The notes below the pieces were generated by a model. It was not told the DNA's origin and ran no database searches. It saw nothing but the letters and a program-made list of their open reading frames with translations. Position numbers and translations under genes: made by a program. Shown piece by piece: positions 1 through 8,508 of a DNA stretch of 23,215 nucleotides (position 1 is its first letter; every line of letters begins with the position of its first letter). The stretch comes from Verrucomicrobiota bacterium (lineage in GTDB: Bacteria > Verrucomicrobiota > Verrucomicrobiia > Limisphaerales > J093), in the NCBI GenBank assembly GCA_003695015.1, contig RFJD01000270.1, positions 1 to 23,215 of the forward strand, in the 5' to 3' direction.

Positions 1-150
1 CGGCCCGGCGGCCTGATCGTGGCCCACAACATCAATCCCCGTCAGGCCGACCCCCGCTACTTGAAGGCCATCACCTCGGATCCGAACCTGGAAACCATCT
101 TCCTCAACCTGGCCACCTCGGGCATCAGCGTGACGATGAAGAAACGTTGA
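1..150 (+). CDS. O-methyltransferase, C-terminal fragment (5' end outside window)
   Basis: The open frame enters from the left edge and ends at TGA 148-150, giving the last 49 residues. The visible part begins with GGLIVAHNI and ends with TIFLNLATSGISVTMKKR. This matches the last strands of class I SAM-dependent O-methyltransferases of the caffeoyl-CoA/catechol type (family 3), where a 'GGLIVADN' strand follows the catalytic region and a 'T.FL....G.S.S.KKR' strand closes the protein. The family moves a methyl group from S-adenosylmethionine to a hydroxyl group in the cytoplasm. The substrate cannot be told from this fragment and the active site lies outside the window. A rho-independent terminator follows about 50 bases downstream. 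Confidence 0.75.
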   Translation, partial: RPGGLIVAHNINPRQADPRYLKAITSDPNLETIFLNLATSGISVTMKKR

Positions 151-198
151 ACCTGCCACAGACGCCGGCCGACAACCGGCGCAAGGACTTCGCACCCG

Positions 199-222
199 AA
201 CCAGCCGTTACCGCGGCTGGTT
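199..222 (+). terminator. Rho-independent terminator after the O-methyltransferase gene
   Basis: Perfect 9-bp stem AACCAGCCG (199-207) / CGGCTGGTT (214-222) with a 6-base loop, followed on the plus strand by TTGTCTTC. The T-rich side is on the plus strand, so it mainly serves the upstream plus-strand gene. It lies between two converging genes and may also slow minus-strand transcripts leaving the yidR-like gene at 256. Confidence 0.75.
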
Positions 223-255
223 TTGTCTTCGCCACCGCGGCCGGGCCTTCGCAGG

Positions 256-1569
256 TCACCAGTCCTCCGGCATCGCCACTACGAAGATCTGGTTCGACCA
301 CCGGCCCGCGGCGTCCGGCATCCGGCGCACGTAGGCAATCCAACGGCCGTCCGGCGAAAACACGCAGGCCTCGGGCCGGGGCGAAGTGGCGTCGGCATGA
401 CGCGGCGTCAATCGCCGGGTCCGCCCGTGGGTCATGTCCGTGACGCAGACGCTGTGGTCCATGACGTGCGCCACCCAGCGGCCGTCCGGGCTCCAACTGA
501 ACGCGGAAGCCACGGGATGCTCCCCGCGCGTCCATTGGCGGGGAGGACCGCCTCGGGGCGAAACCGTCCAGAGCTGCACCACGCCGGCGTCGTCCTTCAT
601 CAGGAAGGCCAGCCGCTCGCCGTCGGGCGAACTGCGCACCCAATGCCTCGGGCCCTGCACGCCCGGATGCCGCCGGTGGGTCGTGAAGGTGAGCCGGCGT
701 TGGCGGACGCCCTTCGGCGGAAAAGGCAGCCGCGTTTCCGTCCCGGCCAGCGGGCCGTCGCCGGGCCGGGTCAGGTCTTCCGGAAGATCGACGATGAACA
801 CCTCGGTCACCTTGCGCCCCTCGCGGCTCCGCACATCCCCCAGAAACGCCAATGCGGATCGCTGCCGCTCTCCATCGGCGCGGGTGTAACCGTTGGTCCC
901 CACCCAGCCCTCCTCATAGGCGCGGGTGATGTCGTTGCTGCCCGGCCGCGGCAAAGCCGTCGTGCGCGTGACCAACACCGTAAACCAGGCGCCGTCGTGA
1001 TTGCGGGGGTGGTCCCGCTTCACCCGCACCGGACCCGCCGGCACGGAGACCCCCACGTTCCGCTGGTTCAGATCGTGATCCGGCCCCGGCTCAGTGAAGC
1101 GGCGCAGCACCTCGTCCTCATAGGTGAAACTCACCGCCTGGCCGTCCGGGCGATACACGTGCACATGGGAGCCGCCCCGCAGGGCCCCGGGCGTGAACGG
1201 CGGCGTCAGGTCCCGCGCATCGAGGTTCACCGGTGTCCCCGGCGGATCGACGTCCAGCCAAACCCCGCGCCGTCTCGAGGCGCCATAAGTCCACTCCGGC
1301 GTGGGATGCTCGGGCCCGTGGATGAAGATGATGCGCTGGCGCCGGGGATGCCACGTCACCACCCCGCAAGCGGCGCCGTTCCGGGCTTCGTACAACACCC
1401 GGACCTCGCGGGTGAAAACGTTGACCGCTTCGATCCGGACGCCATCGAACCGTTCCCCGGCCGGATCCGACCGGGTGTCGTAGGCAATCCACCGGCTGTC
1501 GGGCGACCACACGCCGATGTTGGTCAGGATGCGACCGCCGGGACCGGAGGTGAGTTGGTGTTCAGTCAT
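256..1569 (-). CDS. yidR: YidR-like DUF3748 beta-propeller protein
   Basis: About 437 aa. It resembles E. coli YidR (DUF3748, TolB-like propeller) along its length from memory: an early 'LTNIGVWSPDSRWIAYD', then 'GVVTWHPRRQRIIFIHGPEHP', 'GALRGGSHVHV', 'RAYEEGWVGTNG', 'RHWVRSSPDGERLAFLMKDD', and late 'FSWSPDGRWVAHVMD' and 'VFSPDGRWIAYVRR'. Several of these are PD40 propeller blades. The function of YidR is unknown; related propellers bind partner proteins or ligands. I chose ATG 1569 because its MTEHQL start lines up with the YidR start. In-frame ATGs at 1608 and 1716 would add a short hydrophobic stretch (MAAALLAGGMAMAM) that could serve as an export signal, so the true start and location are open. 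It lies 211 bases downstream of aceE and has no obvious functional tie to it. Confidence 0.85.
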   Translation of the reverse strand: MTEHQLTSGPGGRILTNIGVWSPDSRWIAYDTRSDPAGERFDGVRIEAVNVFTREVRVLYEARNGAACGVVTWHPRRQRIIFIHGPEHPTPEWTYGASRRRGVWLDVDPPGTPVNLDARDLTPPFTPGALRGGSHVHVYRPDGQAVSFTYEDEVLRRFTEPGPDHDLNQRNVGVSVPAGPVRVKRDHPRNHDGAWFTVLVTRTTALPRPGSNDITRAYEEGWVGTNGYTRADGERQRSALAFLGDVRSREGRKVTEVFIVDLPEDLTRPGDGPLAGTETRLPFPPKGVRQRRLTFTTHRRHPGVQGPRHWVRSSPDGERLAFLMKDDAGVVQLWTVSPRGGPPRQWTRGEHPVASAFSWSPDGRWVAHVMDHSVCVTDMTHGRTRRLTPRHADATSPRPEACVFSPDGRWIAYVRRMPDAAGRWSNQIFVVAMPEDW

Positions 1570-1780
1570 CGCCATGGCCATGCCACCGGCCAGCAACGCG
1601 GCGGCCATGCTCCGGCCGAGCCCTTGCCAAGCCGATGCCCCGCGCCGAGCCAGCCGCCAGGCATGACGGGAGCCGGTCCGCCGGTCGAACAAGTCATGGG
1701 CTGTACGCTGGAACATGCGCCCAAGGCAACACACCCGGGCCCGGAAGGCCAGCCGGAACCGCCCTGCCGCCCGCCGCCGG

Positions 1781-4444
1781 TCAAACCACCAGTTCCGGAT
1801 GCCTTTTCTCCGGATCGATGCCCAGATCGCGAATCGCCTGCGCCACGACCTTGCGGTCCACCTCGCCCCGCGCGGCCAGCGAATGCAGGGTCGCCACGAC
1901 AATGCTCTCGGCGTCGATCTCGAAAAACCGCCGCAGGCGCGGCCGGGTATCGCTGCGGCCGAAACCGTCGGTTCCCAGCGTCACCAAGCCGCCCGGCACC
2001 CACGGGGCGATCAGTTCCGGCACGGCGCGGACGTTGTCGGAGACGGCGATGAACGGCCCCTTCTCGGCGCCGAGCAAACGCCGGACCAACGGTTCGCGCG
2101 GCTCCGCCTCCGGATGCAGGCGGTTCCAACGATCCGCCAAGATGGCCTCGTGCCGGAGCCGCTTGTAGCTGGTGGCGCTCCAGACGTCCGCCGAGACGCC
2201 GAACCGCTCGGCCAGGATGCCCTGGGCGCGGAGCGCTTCGTTGATCAACGGCCCGCTGGCGAGCAAATGCGCCTTGTGCGCCAGATCTTCCGGCCCCGGC
2301 CGGAACCGGTACAAACCGTCCAGGATGCCCTGCTCGGCGCCTTCCGGCATCGGCGGCATCGGGTAGTTCTCGTTGTAGAGGCAGAGGTAGTAGAAGATTT
2401 CCTCGCCCTCGACGTACATCCGCCGCAAGCCGTCGGCGATGATCACCGCCACCTCGAAGGCAAAAGCCGGGTCGTAGGCCATGAGGGTTGGGATCGTCGA
2501 GGCCGCCAGCAGGCTGTGGCCGTCTTGGTGCTGCAACCCCTCGCCGTTCAGGGCCGTGCGGCCCGAGGTCGCCCCGAGCAGGAAGCCCTTGGCCCGGATG
2601 TCGCCCGCCAGCCACATCAGGTCCCCCACCCGCTGGAAGCCGAACATCGAGTAGTAGGTGTAGAACGGGATCATCGGGATCCCGTGCGTGGCATAAGAAG
2701 TGCCCGCCGCGATGAACGAGGACATCGCGCCCGCTTCGGTGATCCCTTCCTCGAGGATCTGACCGTCCTTGGTCTCGTGGTAGTAGAGGAGCGATTTGCT
2801 GTCCACCGGCTCGTAGAGCTGCCCTTTGGGGGAGTAGATGCCCACCTCCCGGAACAAGGCGTCCATCCCAAAGGTGCGGGCTTCGTCGGGGATGATCGGC
2901 ACCACATGCCGGCCGACTTCCTTGTGCCGGATCAACATGCCCAGCAGGCGGACGAAGGCCATGGTCGTCGAGACCGCCATCGAACCCGAGCCGCGCAGGA
3001 ACTCGGCGAAATAATCGAGGCCGGGCACCGGCAGCGGTGCGGCTTCGACCCGCCGCTCCGGCAGGTAACCGCCCAGCGCTTTGCGGCGTTCCTGCAGGTA
3101 GATCATTTCCGGGCTGTCCGGCGCCGGCCGGTAAAACGGCGTCTCCGGGATGTCCTCGTCGCGGATCGGGATCCCGAAGCGAGACCGGAACTCCCGCAGC
3201 TCCTTTTCGTTGAGCTTCTTCTGCTGGTGGGTGATGTTGCGCCCCTCGCCGGCCTCGCCCAGCCCGTAGCCCTTGATGGTCTTGGCCAAGATCACCGTCG
3301 GCTGGCCCTTGTGCTCCACCGCGGCCTTGTACGCCGCATAGACCTTGCGCGGATCGTGCCCGCCGCGCAGCAGCTTGCGGATCTGGTCGTCGGTGAGGTG
3401 GTTGACCAAGGGCAGCAGCTCGGGGTACTTGCCGAAGAAATGCCGCCGGGTGTAGGAGCCGGGTTCGACCGAGTATTTCTGGTAGTCGCCATCGACGGCC
3501 TCCTCCATTCGCTTGATCAACAGCCCGGTCTTGTCCGCCGCCAGCAGGGGATCCCAGTCCGAACCCCAGATGACCTTGATGACGTTCCAGCCGGCGCCGC
3601 GGAAGGCGGCCTCGAGTTCCTGGATGATCTTGCCGTTGCCGCGCACCGGACCGTCGAGACGCTGCAGGTTGCAGTTGACGACCCAGGTCAGATTGTCCAA
3701 GCCCTCGCGCGAGGCCAGCGTGAGCGAACCAAGCGTTTCGGGTTCGTCCGTTTCGCCGTCCCCCACGAAACACCAGACGCGCGGTTCCGGCCCCTTGAGG
3801 AAGCCCCGGGCCCGGAGGTAACGGTTGAACCGCGCCTGGTAGATCGAGAGGATCGGCCCCAGCCCCATCGACACGGTGGGGAACTGCCAGAAATGTGGCA
3901 TCAAGTACGGATGCGGATAGGACGACAACCCGCCGCCCTCGGCCAGTTCCTGGCGGAAATGGTGGAGGTGGTGTTCTTCGAGGCGGCCTTCCAGAAACGC
4001 CCGTGCGTAGATGCCCGGCGCCGCATGGCCTTGGAAGTAAACGATGTCGCCGGGATGATCCGCCGAACGCGCCCGGAAGAAATGGTTGAAGCCGATTTCG
4101 TAGAGCGTCGCCGAGGAGGCGTAGGTGGAGATGTGGCCACCCAAGCCCTCGTGCTTGCGGTTGGCGTTGACCACCATCGCCATCGCGTTCCATCGCACGT
4201 AGCTCTTGATGCGCTTTTCCAACGCCCGGTCGCCCGGCCATTCCGGCTCGTCCTCCGCCGGGATGGTGTTGACGTAAGGCGTGCTCACCACCTGCGGCAC
4301 GGGTACGCCGCGGCGGCGCAACCCCTCCAGCAGCCCGCTCATGTACCGGCGCACCCGGTTTTCCTCCTCTTTCGAAAGCGTCAACCCCAGCAACCGCTGG
4401 TGCGTCTCGATCCATTCCTGTTCGTATTGCCTGGCGTCGCTCAT
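1781..4444 (-). CDS. aceE: Pyruvate dehydrogenase E1 component, homodimeric type
   Basis: 887 aa, the same length as E. coli AceE. It decarboxylates pyruvate with thiamine diphosphate and passes the acetyl group to the lipoyl arm of E2, in the cytoplasm. The thiamine diphosphate motif is visible: GDGETDEPE at about residues 228-236, closing with NCNLQ near 257-261. Other AceE signatures are GGHISTYASSATLYEIGFNHFFR near 102-124, the FQGHAAPGIYARAFLEGRL stretch after 147, and a C-terminal half with 'DQHGHS'-type sequence around 'LNGEGLQHQDGHS'. The start at ATG 4444 (MSDARQYEQEWIE) fits the family; an open frame continues upstream but is unlike AceE. No strong Shine-Dalgarno is visible. The E2 and E3 genes are not next to it in this window. 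The divergent neighbour is a lipoate ligase, which fits a role in loading lipoate on E2. Confidence 0.97.
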   Translation of the reverse strand: MSDARQYEQEWIETHQRLLGLTLSKEEENRVRRYMSGLLEGLRRRGVPVPQVVSTPYVNTIPAEDEPEWPGDRALEKRIKSYVRWNAMAMVVNANRKHEGLGGHISTYASSATLYEIGFNHFFRARSADHPGDIVYFQGHAAPGIYARAFLEGRLEEHHLHHFRQELAEGGGLSSYPHPYLMPHFWQFPTVSMGLGPILSIYQARFNRYLRARGFLKGPEPRVWCFVGDGETDEPETLGSLTLASREGLDNLTWVVNCNLQRLDGPVRGNGKIIQELEAAFRGAGWNVIKVIWGSDWDPLLAADKTGLLIKRMEEAVDGDYQKYSVEPGSYTRRHFFGKYPELLPLVNHLTDDQIRKLLRGGHDPRKVYAAYKAAVEHKGQPTVILAKTIKGYGLGEAGEGRNITHQQKKLNEKELREFRSRFGIPIRDEDIPETPFYRPAPDSPEMIYLQERRKALGGYLPERRVEAAPLPVPGLDYFAEFLRGSGSMAVSTTMAFVRLLGMLIRHKEVGRHVVPIIPDEARTFGMDALFREVGIYSPKGQLYEPVDSKSLLYYHETKDGQILEEGITEAGAMSSFIAAGTSYATHGIPMIPFYTYYSMFGFQRVGDLMWLAGDIRAKGFLLGATSGRTALNGEGLQHQDGHSLLAASTIPTLMAYDPAFAFEVAVIIADGLRRMYVEGEEIFYYLCLYNENYPMPPMPEGAEQGILDGLYRFRPGPEDLAHKAHLLASGPLINEALRAQGILAERFGVSADVWSATSYKRLRHEAILADRWNRLHPEAEPREPLVRRLLGAEKGPFIAVSDNVRAVPELIAPWVPGGLVTLGTDGFGRSDTRPRLRRFFEIDAESIVVATLHSLAARGEVDRKVVAQAIRDLGIDPEKRHPELVV

Positions 4445-4520
4445 GGTCCGAAAGGATTGGTCTCCGCGTCTCCGGTTCCTCGCGGCGATCGCTCCCGCCG
4501 CCTCGTGTCCGCCGCCGTCC

Positions 4521-4537
4521 GGCGGCCCCGGGCCGCC
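4521..4537. other. GC-rich palindrome between divergent aceE and lipoate ligase genes
   Basis: GGCGGCC (4521-4527), three bases, then GGCCGCC (4531-4537): a perfect 7-bp dyad inside the 125-base divergent intergenic region. It could be an operator or a leader hairpin for either gene. It may also be chance in such GC-rich DNA. Confidence 0.3.
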
Positions 4538-4569
4538 AACCGACCCCGAGAACGCCGCCCAAGATACCC

Positions 4570-5301
4570 GTGAACCCGGCCCAAACAATCCAATACCTGG
4601 ACTGGACCGGCCCCGATCCGGCCACGAATCTGGCCGCCGACGAAGCCCTCCTCCTTGCCTGCGAAGCCGGCGGACCGGAAACCCTCCGTTGCTGGGAGCC
4701 GTCCACACCGTTCGTCGTCCTCGGCCGCGGCAACCGGCTCGAACGCGAGGTCAACCTGGCCGCCTGCCACCGGCGTGCCATCCCCGTCCTTCGCCGGATC
4801 AGCGGCGGCGGCGCCGTCGTCCAACTGCCTGGGACGCTCAATTACGCGCTGATTCTGCGCACCGACCGGCCGGGCCTCGAAACCATCGCCCGCACCAATC
4901 GCTCCATCCTCGAACGGGTGGCCTCGGCACTGACGCCGCTGCTCGGGCGCCCCGTGGTCATCCGCGGCCACACCGACCTCTGCCTGGGCCACCACAAGTT
5001 CGCCGGCAACGCCCAACGCCGCCTGCGTCGCGCCGTTCTCTTCCACGGCTCCATTCTGTTGAACGCCAACCTGGACCTGCTCGCCGAACTTCTCCCCCAC
5101 CCTTCGCGCGAACCCGATTACCGCCAGCGCCGGCCGCACCGGGATTTCCTCCTCAACTTGCAACTGCCCGCCGCCGTCGTCCGGACCGCCCTCCGCGACG
5201 CTTGGAACGCCGTCACCCCCGCCAAGCCGCCACCCGCGACTCTTCTTCAGGACTTGGTTCGCCAACGCTATGGCCGCGCCGAATGGAACACCCGCCTCTG
5301 A
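4570..5301 (+). CDS. Lipoate-protein ligase family protein (LplA/LipM type)
   Basis: 243 aa from a GTG start at 4570. It belongs to the BPL_LplA_LipB fold, which transfers lipoate or octanoate onto the lipoyl domains of 2-oxoacid dehydrogenases and GcvH. Visible motifs: early N-LAADEALL (20-28), CWEP..PFVVLGRGN (41-55), RRISGGGAVV (75-84, the conserved RRxSGGGAV loop) and HHKFAGNAQRR (141-151), where K143 is in the place of the catalytic lysine that contacts the acyl-adenylate. The protein is shorter than E. coli LplA (about 338 aa) because the C-terminal accessory domain is missing. It could therefore be a LipM-like octanoyltransferase or need a separate partner. It is divergent from aceE; its stop overlaps the longest possible frame of the radical SAM gene. 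Confidence 0.85.
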   Translation: MNPAQTIQYLDWTGPDPATNLAADEALLLACEAGGPETLRCWEPSTPFVVLGRGNRLEREVNLAACHRRAIPVLRRISGGGAVVQLPGTLNYALILRTDRPGLETIARTNRSILERVASALTPLLGRPVVIRGHTDLCLGHHKFAGNAQRRLRRAVLFHGSILLNANLDLLAELLPHPSREPDYRQRRPHRDFLLNLQLPAAVVRTALRDAWNAVTPAKPPPATLLQDLVRQRYGRAEWNTRL

Positions 5302-5362
5302 GGCGCCCCACGCCCGCGCTTTCGACGTTGGACACACCCCCACCGGCAGCTACCTTCCCGCC

Positions 5363-6238
5363 ATGAGCGGCAACCCCGCCATCCCCAACCACTGGCAGTC
5401 CGTCCGCGACCATTCCCGGGCGTGGGAGGAATTCCTCCTGGTTTACCCGGTGGTCTCGCGCCGCAGCGGCGGCCTCTCCATCGGCGTCAACCTCAACCCG
5501 GACAAACGCTGCAACTTCGATTGCGTTTACTGCGAAGTGGACCGCCACACCCCGCCCCGCATCCTGAAGGCCGATCCCGACCGCATCCGGACCGAACTCG
5601 CCGCCATGATCCGCGCGGCCCGCAGCGGCGAACTGGCCCGCCACCCCCGCTTCCGGGAAACCGGCGACCTGACCCGCCGGATCCGCGATATCGCCTTCAG
5701 CGGCGACGGCGAGCCCACCATGGTCCCGAACTTCGCCAAGTGCGTCCGGGCCGCCGCCGAGGTCAAGGAAGCCGAGGGACTTCACGACACCAAGCTGGTG
5801 CTCATCACCGACGCCGCCGGCTTGGACAAGGCCGATGTGCGACGCGGCTTGGAAATCCTGGACGCCCACCAAGGCGAGGTTTGGGCCAAGCTCGATGCCG
5901 GCACCGAGGACTACTACCGCCGCGTCAACCGCAGCCACGTCCGGTTCGACCGCATCCTCCGCAACCTCCTGCTGACCGCCCGCCAACGCCCCATCCTCAT
6001 CCAGACCCTCTTCCTCAAACTGCACGGCCAACCCATGCCGCCGGAGGAACTCGAGGCCTATTGCCGCCGGCTCTGCGACATCCTCGACCAGGGCGGCCGC
6101 ATCGGGGAGGTCCAGGCCTACACCATCGCCCGCCCCACCCCGGAACCATGGGCCACCCGGCTCGAACCGTCCGAGCTGGAGACCTTCGCCGAGGTGATCC
6201 GCCAACGAACCGGACTGCCCGTCAGCGTTTACCCCTGA
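5363..6238 (+). CDS. Radical SAM protein, COG0731-like
   Basis: 291 aa from ATG 5363 (MSGNPAIPNHWQ). The radical SAM CxxxCxxC motif is at C50, C54 and C57 in the context GVNLNPDKRCNFDCVYCEVD, followed by a glycine-rich 'FSGDGEPTM' strand near residue 110 that normally contacts SAM. This layout resembles the COG0731 group, annotated as wyosine/Fe-S oxidoreductase-like proteins, whose role in bacteria is mostly unassigned. A start at 5270 is possible but would overlap the lipoate ligase gene by 32 bases and adds a tail without family resemblance. The 61-base gap after the lipoate ligase gene suggests co-transcription. The substrate is unknown. Confidence 0.85.
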   Translation: MSGNPAIPNHWQSVRDHSRAWEEFLLVYPVVSRRSGGLSIGVNLNPDKRCNFDCVYCEVDRHTPPRILKADPDRIRTELAAMIRAARSGELARHPRFRETGDLTRRIRDIAFSGDGEPTMVPNFAKCVRAAAEVKEAEGLHDTKLVLITDAAGLDKADVRRGLEILDAHQGEVWAKLDAGTEDYYRRVNRSHVRFDRILRNLLLTARQRPILIQTLFLKLHGQPMPPEELEAYCRRLCDILDQGGRIGEVQAYTIARPTPEPWATRLEPSELETFAEVIRQRTGLPVSVYP

Positions 6239-6269
6239 GATCGGCCCACCACCCCGGCCAACGAGCGGA

Positions 6270-8444
6270 CTACGAGAGCCAGTAGTTCACCAGCGCGTAC
6301 ACGATCAACGCCAGCAACACCAGCCCGACCCCGAGGAACAGGAAGCCCAGCGCGCGGGCGATGCCCGCCCAGCCCCGCCATTCCTCGCTTTCATCTTCGA
6401 GCTTCAGTCGACCCTCGGCCTCGAGCCGCTCGTACCACCGCCGCCGCTCGTGGAGCATTTCCTCCTTCGACACCCGTCCCGAAAAAATCACCGGGTCCAT
6501 CGGAAACCGCTCCGGCCGGAAGTGCGTGTTGAAGAAGTGCACCGCGAAGATGAAGCCCGCAGCCAGCAGCGCCTCGTCCGAATGCACCACCAAGGCGACG
6601 TTGATCACCCAACCCGGCAGGTGCCGCGTGAACCATTCCGGGAACCACATGATCAAACCGGAAAAGCCGATGATGGCCACACCCCAGAAAACCGCGAAGT
6701 AGTCGAACTTCTCCCAGTACGTCCACCGGTCGAACTGGGGCCGCGGTCCCCGGCCCAGAAACCAACGCACATGGGCCACGAAATCACGCCAGTCCTGCCA
6801 GGTCGGGATCAGCGAGTCCGGCCCGAACAGCACCGTCCCCAGCCGTCGCCACTCGAAGCGACCCGTTTCCGGATTCCGCAACCGTCCGCGCCCGCGCCAG
6901 GCCTTCACCGCCAGCGACACCAGATGCAGGCCAAAGTACAGGAACGTGACCAGCGCCCCCACCCGGTGCAGCCACCGGGCGACCTCCGTTCCGCCCAGCA
7001 GATCCAACAGGACCTGTGCCCACGGGGCGCCATGGAACTTCAGCGGCATGCCCGTGGCCACCAACAGCAGAAAGCTGGTCACCACCAGCAGATGGAGGAA
7101 CCGGTCAAACGGACGGAACCGGGAGAACCACTGCCGGCTCCGGCGCGCCGCCCGTTTGGCCTCCCGGAAACTCTTTGAGTCGTGCCGGTATTCCACCAGC
7201 GACCGCCCCAACCACAGCAACGTGTGCGCGCCGAAAAACGCAAAGACCGCCAGCAACAGACTCGTCATCCCCACAAACGCCAGATGCAACGCCGGATAGT
7301 TCTCCCCGTCGTGCGGGTCGGCGTGCGGCTGGTACCGGGTGAAGCCCGCCGTCGCCTGCGGATGGCACCGCCGGCAGGTGGCCAGGATGTTTTCGCTCGA
7401 AAGTTTCGAGTTTGGATCCGACACCGGCAACACGTCGTGATGGCCGTGGCAATCGTAACAGGCCGCCACCTCCGGCGCCCGGTTCGCCCGGCCGAGCGCC
7501 ATCGCCTTGCCATGATACGTCTCCTCATACCGCGCCAACCGGTCCTGGTGGCAGGCGCCGCACCGCCGATCGCTGATCTGCTTGAAATGACCGTTCTCCG
7601 GCCGCTCGATGTCGTGCGCCGTATGGCAGTCGGTGCAAACCGGCGCTCGATCCTCCCCTTCGACGCGCACCCGCGCATGGACGCTCTGATCGAACGTCTG
7701 TTGCACCTTCAAATGACACCGGCCGCAGGTCTGGGGAATGCGGCTCGGATGAATCGGCGACTCCCGGTCCACCCGCCGCTTGATGTCGTGCACGCCATGA
7801 CAGTCGTTGCAGGAAGGCGCCACCAACAGGCCCATGTCCAACAGCGCGTGACCGTGAATGCTGTCTTGGAAATGCGCCGGCGGCAGGTCACCCGGAATGC
7901 GGTAAGCCGCCGCCAGCTCGCGGTCCGCATGACACCGCCCGCAGGTCGCCGGCAGGTTCAGCTTGAACACCGGCGAGGCCGGGTCCCGGGCCGGCCGAAT
8001 GTCATGATGCCCGTGGCAGTCCCAGCATTGCGCGGCGGCGCTCGGCCCCAATCGCTGGCTCACGCCGTGGATGCTGGAGGCGTACTGTTCGCCTTCCTCC
8101 TCATGGCATGCGGCACAATCGACCGGCTTGGTGGGAGCCTCGTTGTCCGGATGCTCCCGGGTCAGGTCCGCGTGACAATCCACACAACCGACCATCCCGC
8201 CGTGAACCGACTCGCCAAACCGCGCCTCGTCCACGTACAGGGAAACCTCCCGCCCATCCGGACCGGTCTTCGTGAGTTCCCGGTCTCCGTGGCAATCGAG
8301 ACACTCGCCGTCCTCGATGACGTCCGGTTCATCCCCGGCGGCCTCGTCCGTGTCCTGCGCCCACACCGACCCCGGCGCGGCCGCCAGCAGAAGGGCGACC
8401 GCGCCGGCCAACCAGCATCCTGACCTCCAACTCGTGATTCTCAT
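6270..8444 (-). CDS. CbcL-like fusion: 11-heme cytochrome c plus membrane cytochrome b
   Basis: 724 aa. A signal peptide (residues 1-29, ending GSVWAQ) is followed by a periplasmic domain with 11 CXXCH motifs starting near residues 48, 87, 110, 140, 168, 212, 240, 270, 295, 329 and 357. Residues 385-720 form a cytochrome b-type membrane domain with about six helices. Likely b-heme histidines are H451 (RFLHLL), H493 (WLHRVG), H507 (FGLHLV), H621 (VVHSDEALL) and H636 (AVHFFN). The architecture is that of Geobacter CbcL, an inner-membrane menaquinol oxidase for low-potential extracellular acceptors, described there with nine c-hemes; this protein has two more. It is the last gene of the minus-strand cluster, 64 bases after the ImcH-like gene. 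Its Shine-Dalgarno GGGAGAG lies inside a hairpin. It could also serve another periplasmic acceptor system. Confidence 0.85.
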   Translation of the reverse strand: MRITSWRSGCWLAGAVALLLAAAPGSVWAQDTDEAAGDEPDVIEDGECLDCHGDRELTKTGPDGREVSLYVDEARFGESVHGGMVGCVDCHADLTREHPDNEAPTKPVDCAACHEEEGEQYASSIHGVSQRLGPSAAAQCWDCHGHHDIRPARDPASPVFKLNLPATCGRCHADRELAAAYRIPGDLPPAHFQDSIHGHALLDMGLLVAPSCNDCHGVHDIKRRVDRESPIHPSRIPQTCGRCHLKVQQTFDQSVHARVRVEGEDRAPVCTDCHTAHDIERPENGHFKQISDRRCGACHQDRLARYEETYHGKAMALGRANRAPEVAACYDCHGHHDVLPVSDPNSKLSSENILATCRRCHPQATAGFTRYQPHADPHDGENYPALHLAFVGMTSLLLAVFAFFGAHTLLWLGRSLVEYRHDSKSFREAKRAARRSRQWFSRFRPFDRFLHLLVVTSFLLLVATGMPLKFHGAPWAQVLLDLLGGTEVARWLHRVGALVTFLYFGLHLVSLAVKAWRGRGRLRNPETGRFEWRRLGTVLFGPDSLIPTWQDWRDFVAHVRWFLGRGPRPQFDRWTYWEKFDYFAVFWGVAIIGFSGLIMWFPEWFTRHLPGWVINVALVVHSDEALLAAGFIFAVHFFNTHFRPERFPMDPVIFSGRVSKEEMLHERRRWYERLEAEGRLKLEDESEEWRGWAGIARALGFLFLGVGLVLLALIVYALVNYWLS

Positions 8445-8445
8445 C

Positions 8446-8484
8446 CTGTCTCTCCCGGGACACGGACCCGGCCGGGAGAAACAG
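8446..8484 (-). promoter_or_regulatory. Inverted repeat that buries the ribosome-binding site of the CbcL-like gene
   Basis: On the minus-strand transcript, CTGTTTCTCCCGG (8484-8472) can pair with CCGGGAGAGACAG (8458-8446): 12 Watson-Crick pairs plus one U-G pair, with a 13-base loop. The 3' arm contains GGGAGAG, the only Shine-Dalgarno of the CbcL-like gene, and ends one base before its ATG (8444). No T-run follows, so it does not look like a normal terminator. A translational switch, RNA thermometer or RNA-processing site fits better. Confidence 0.65.
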
Positions 8485-8508
8485 GCGCAGCGACGATCTC
8501 AGACCGGG

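Noticed and set aside
1715..4573. A 952-codon open frame on the plus strand opposite aceE, and similar long antisense frames opposite the CbcL-like, ImcH-like, NrfD and nine-heme genes
   Set aside because: They mirror the high-GC codon bias of the real genes, are rich in Arg, Pro, His and Gln, and show no domain or signal. The opposite strand encodes clear families in each case.
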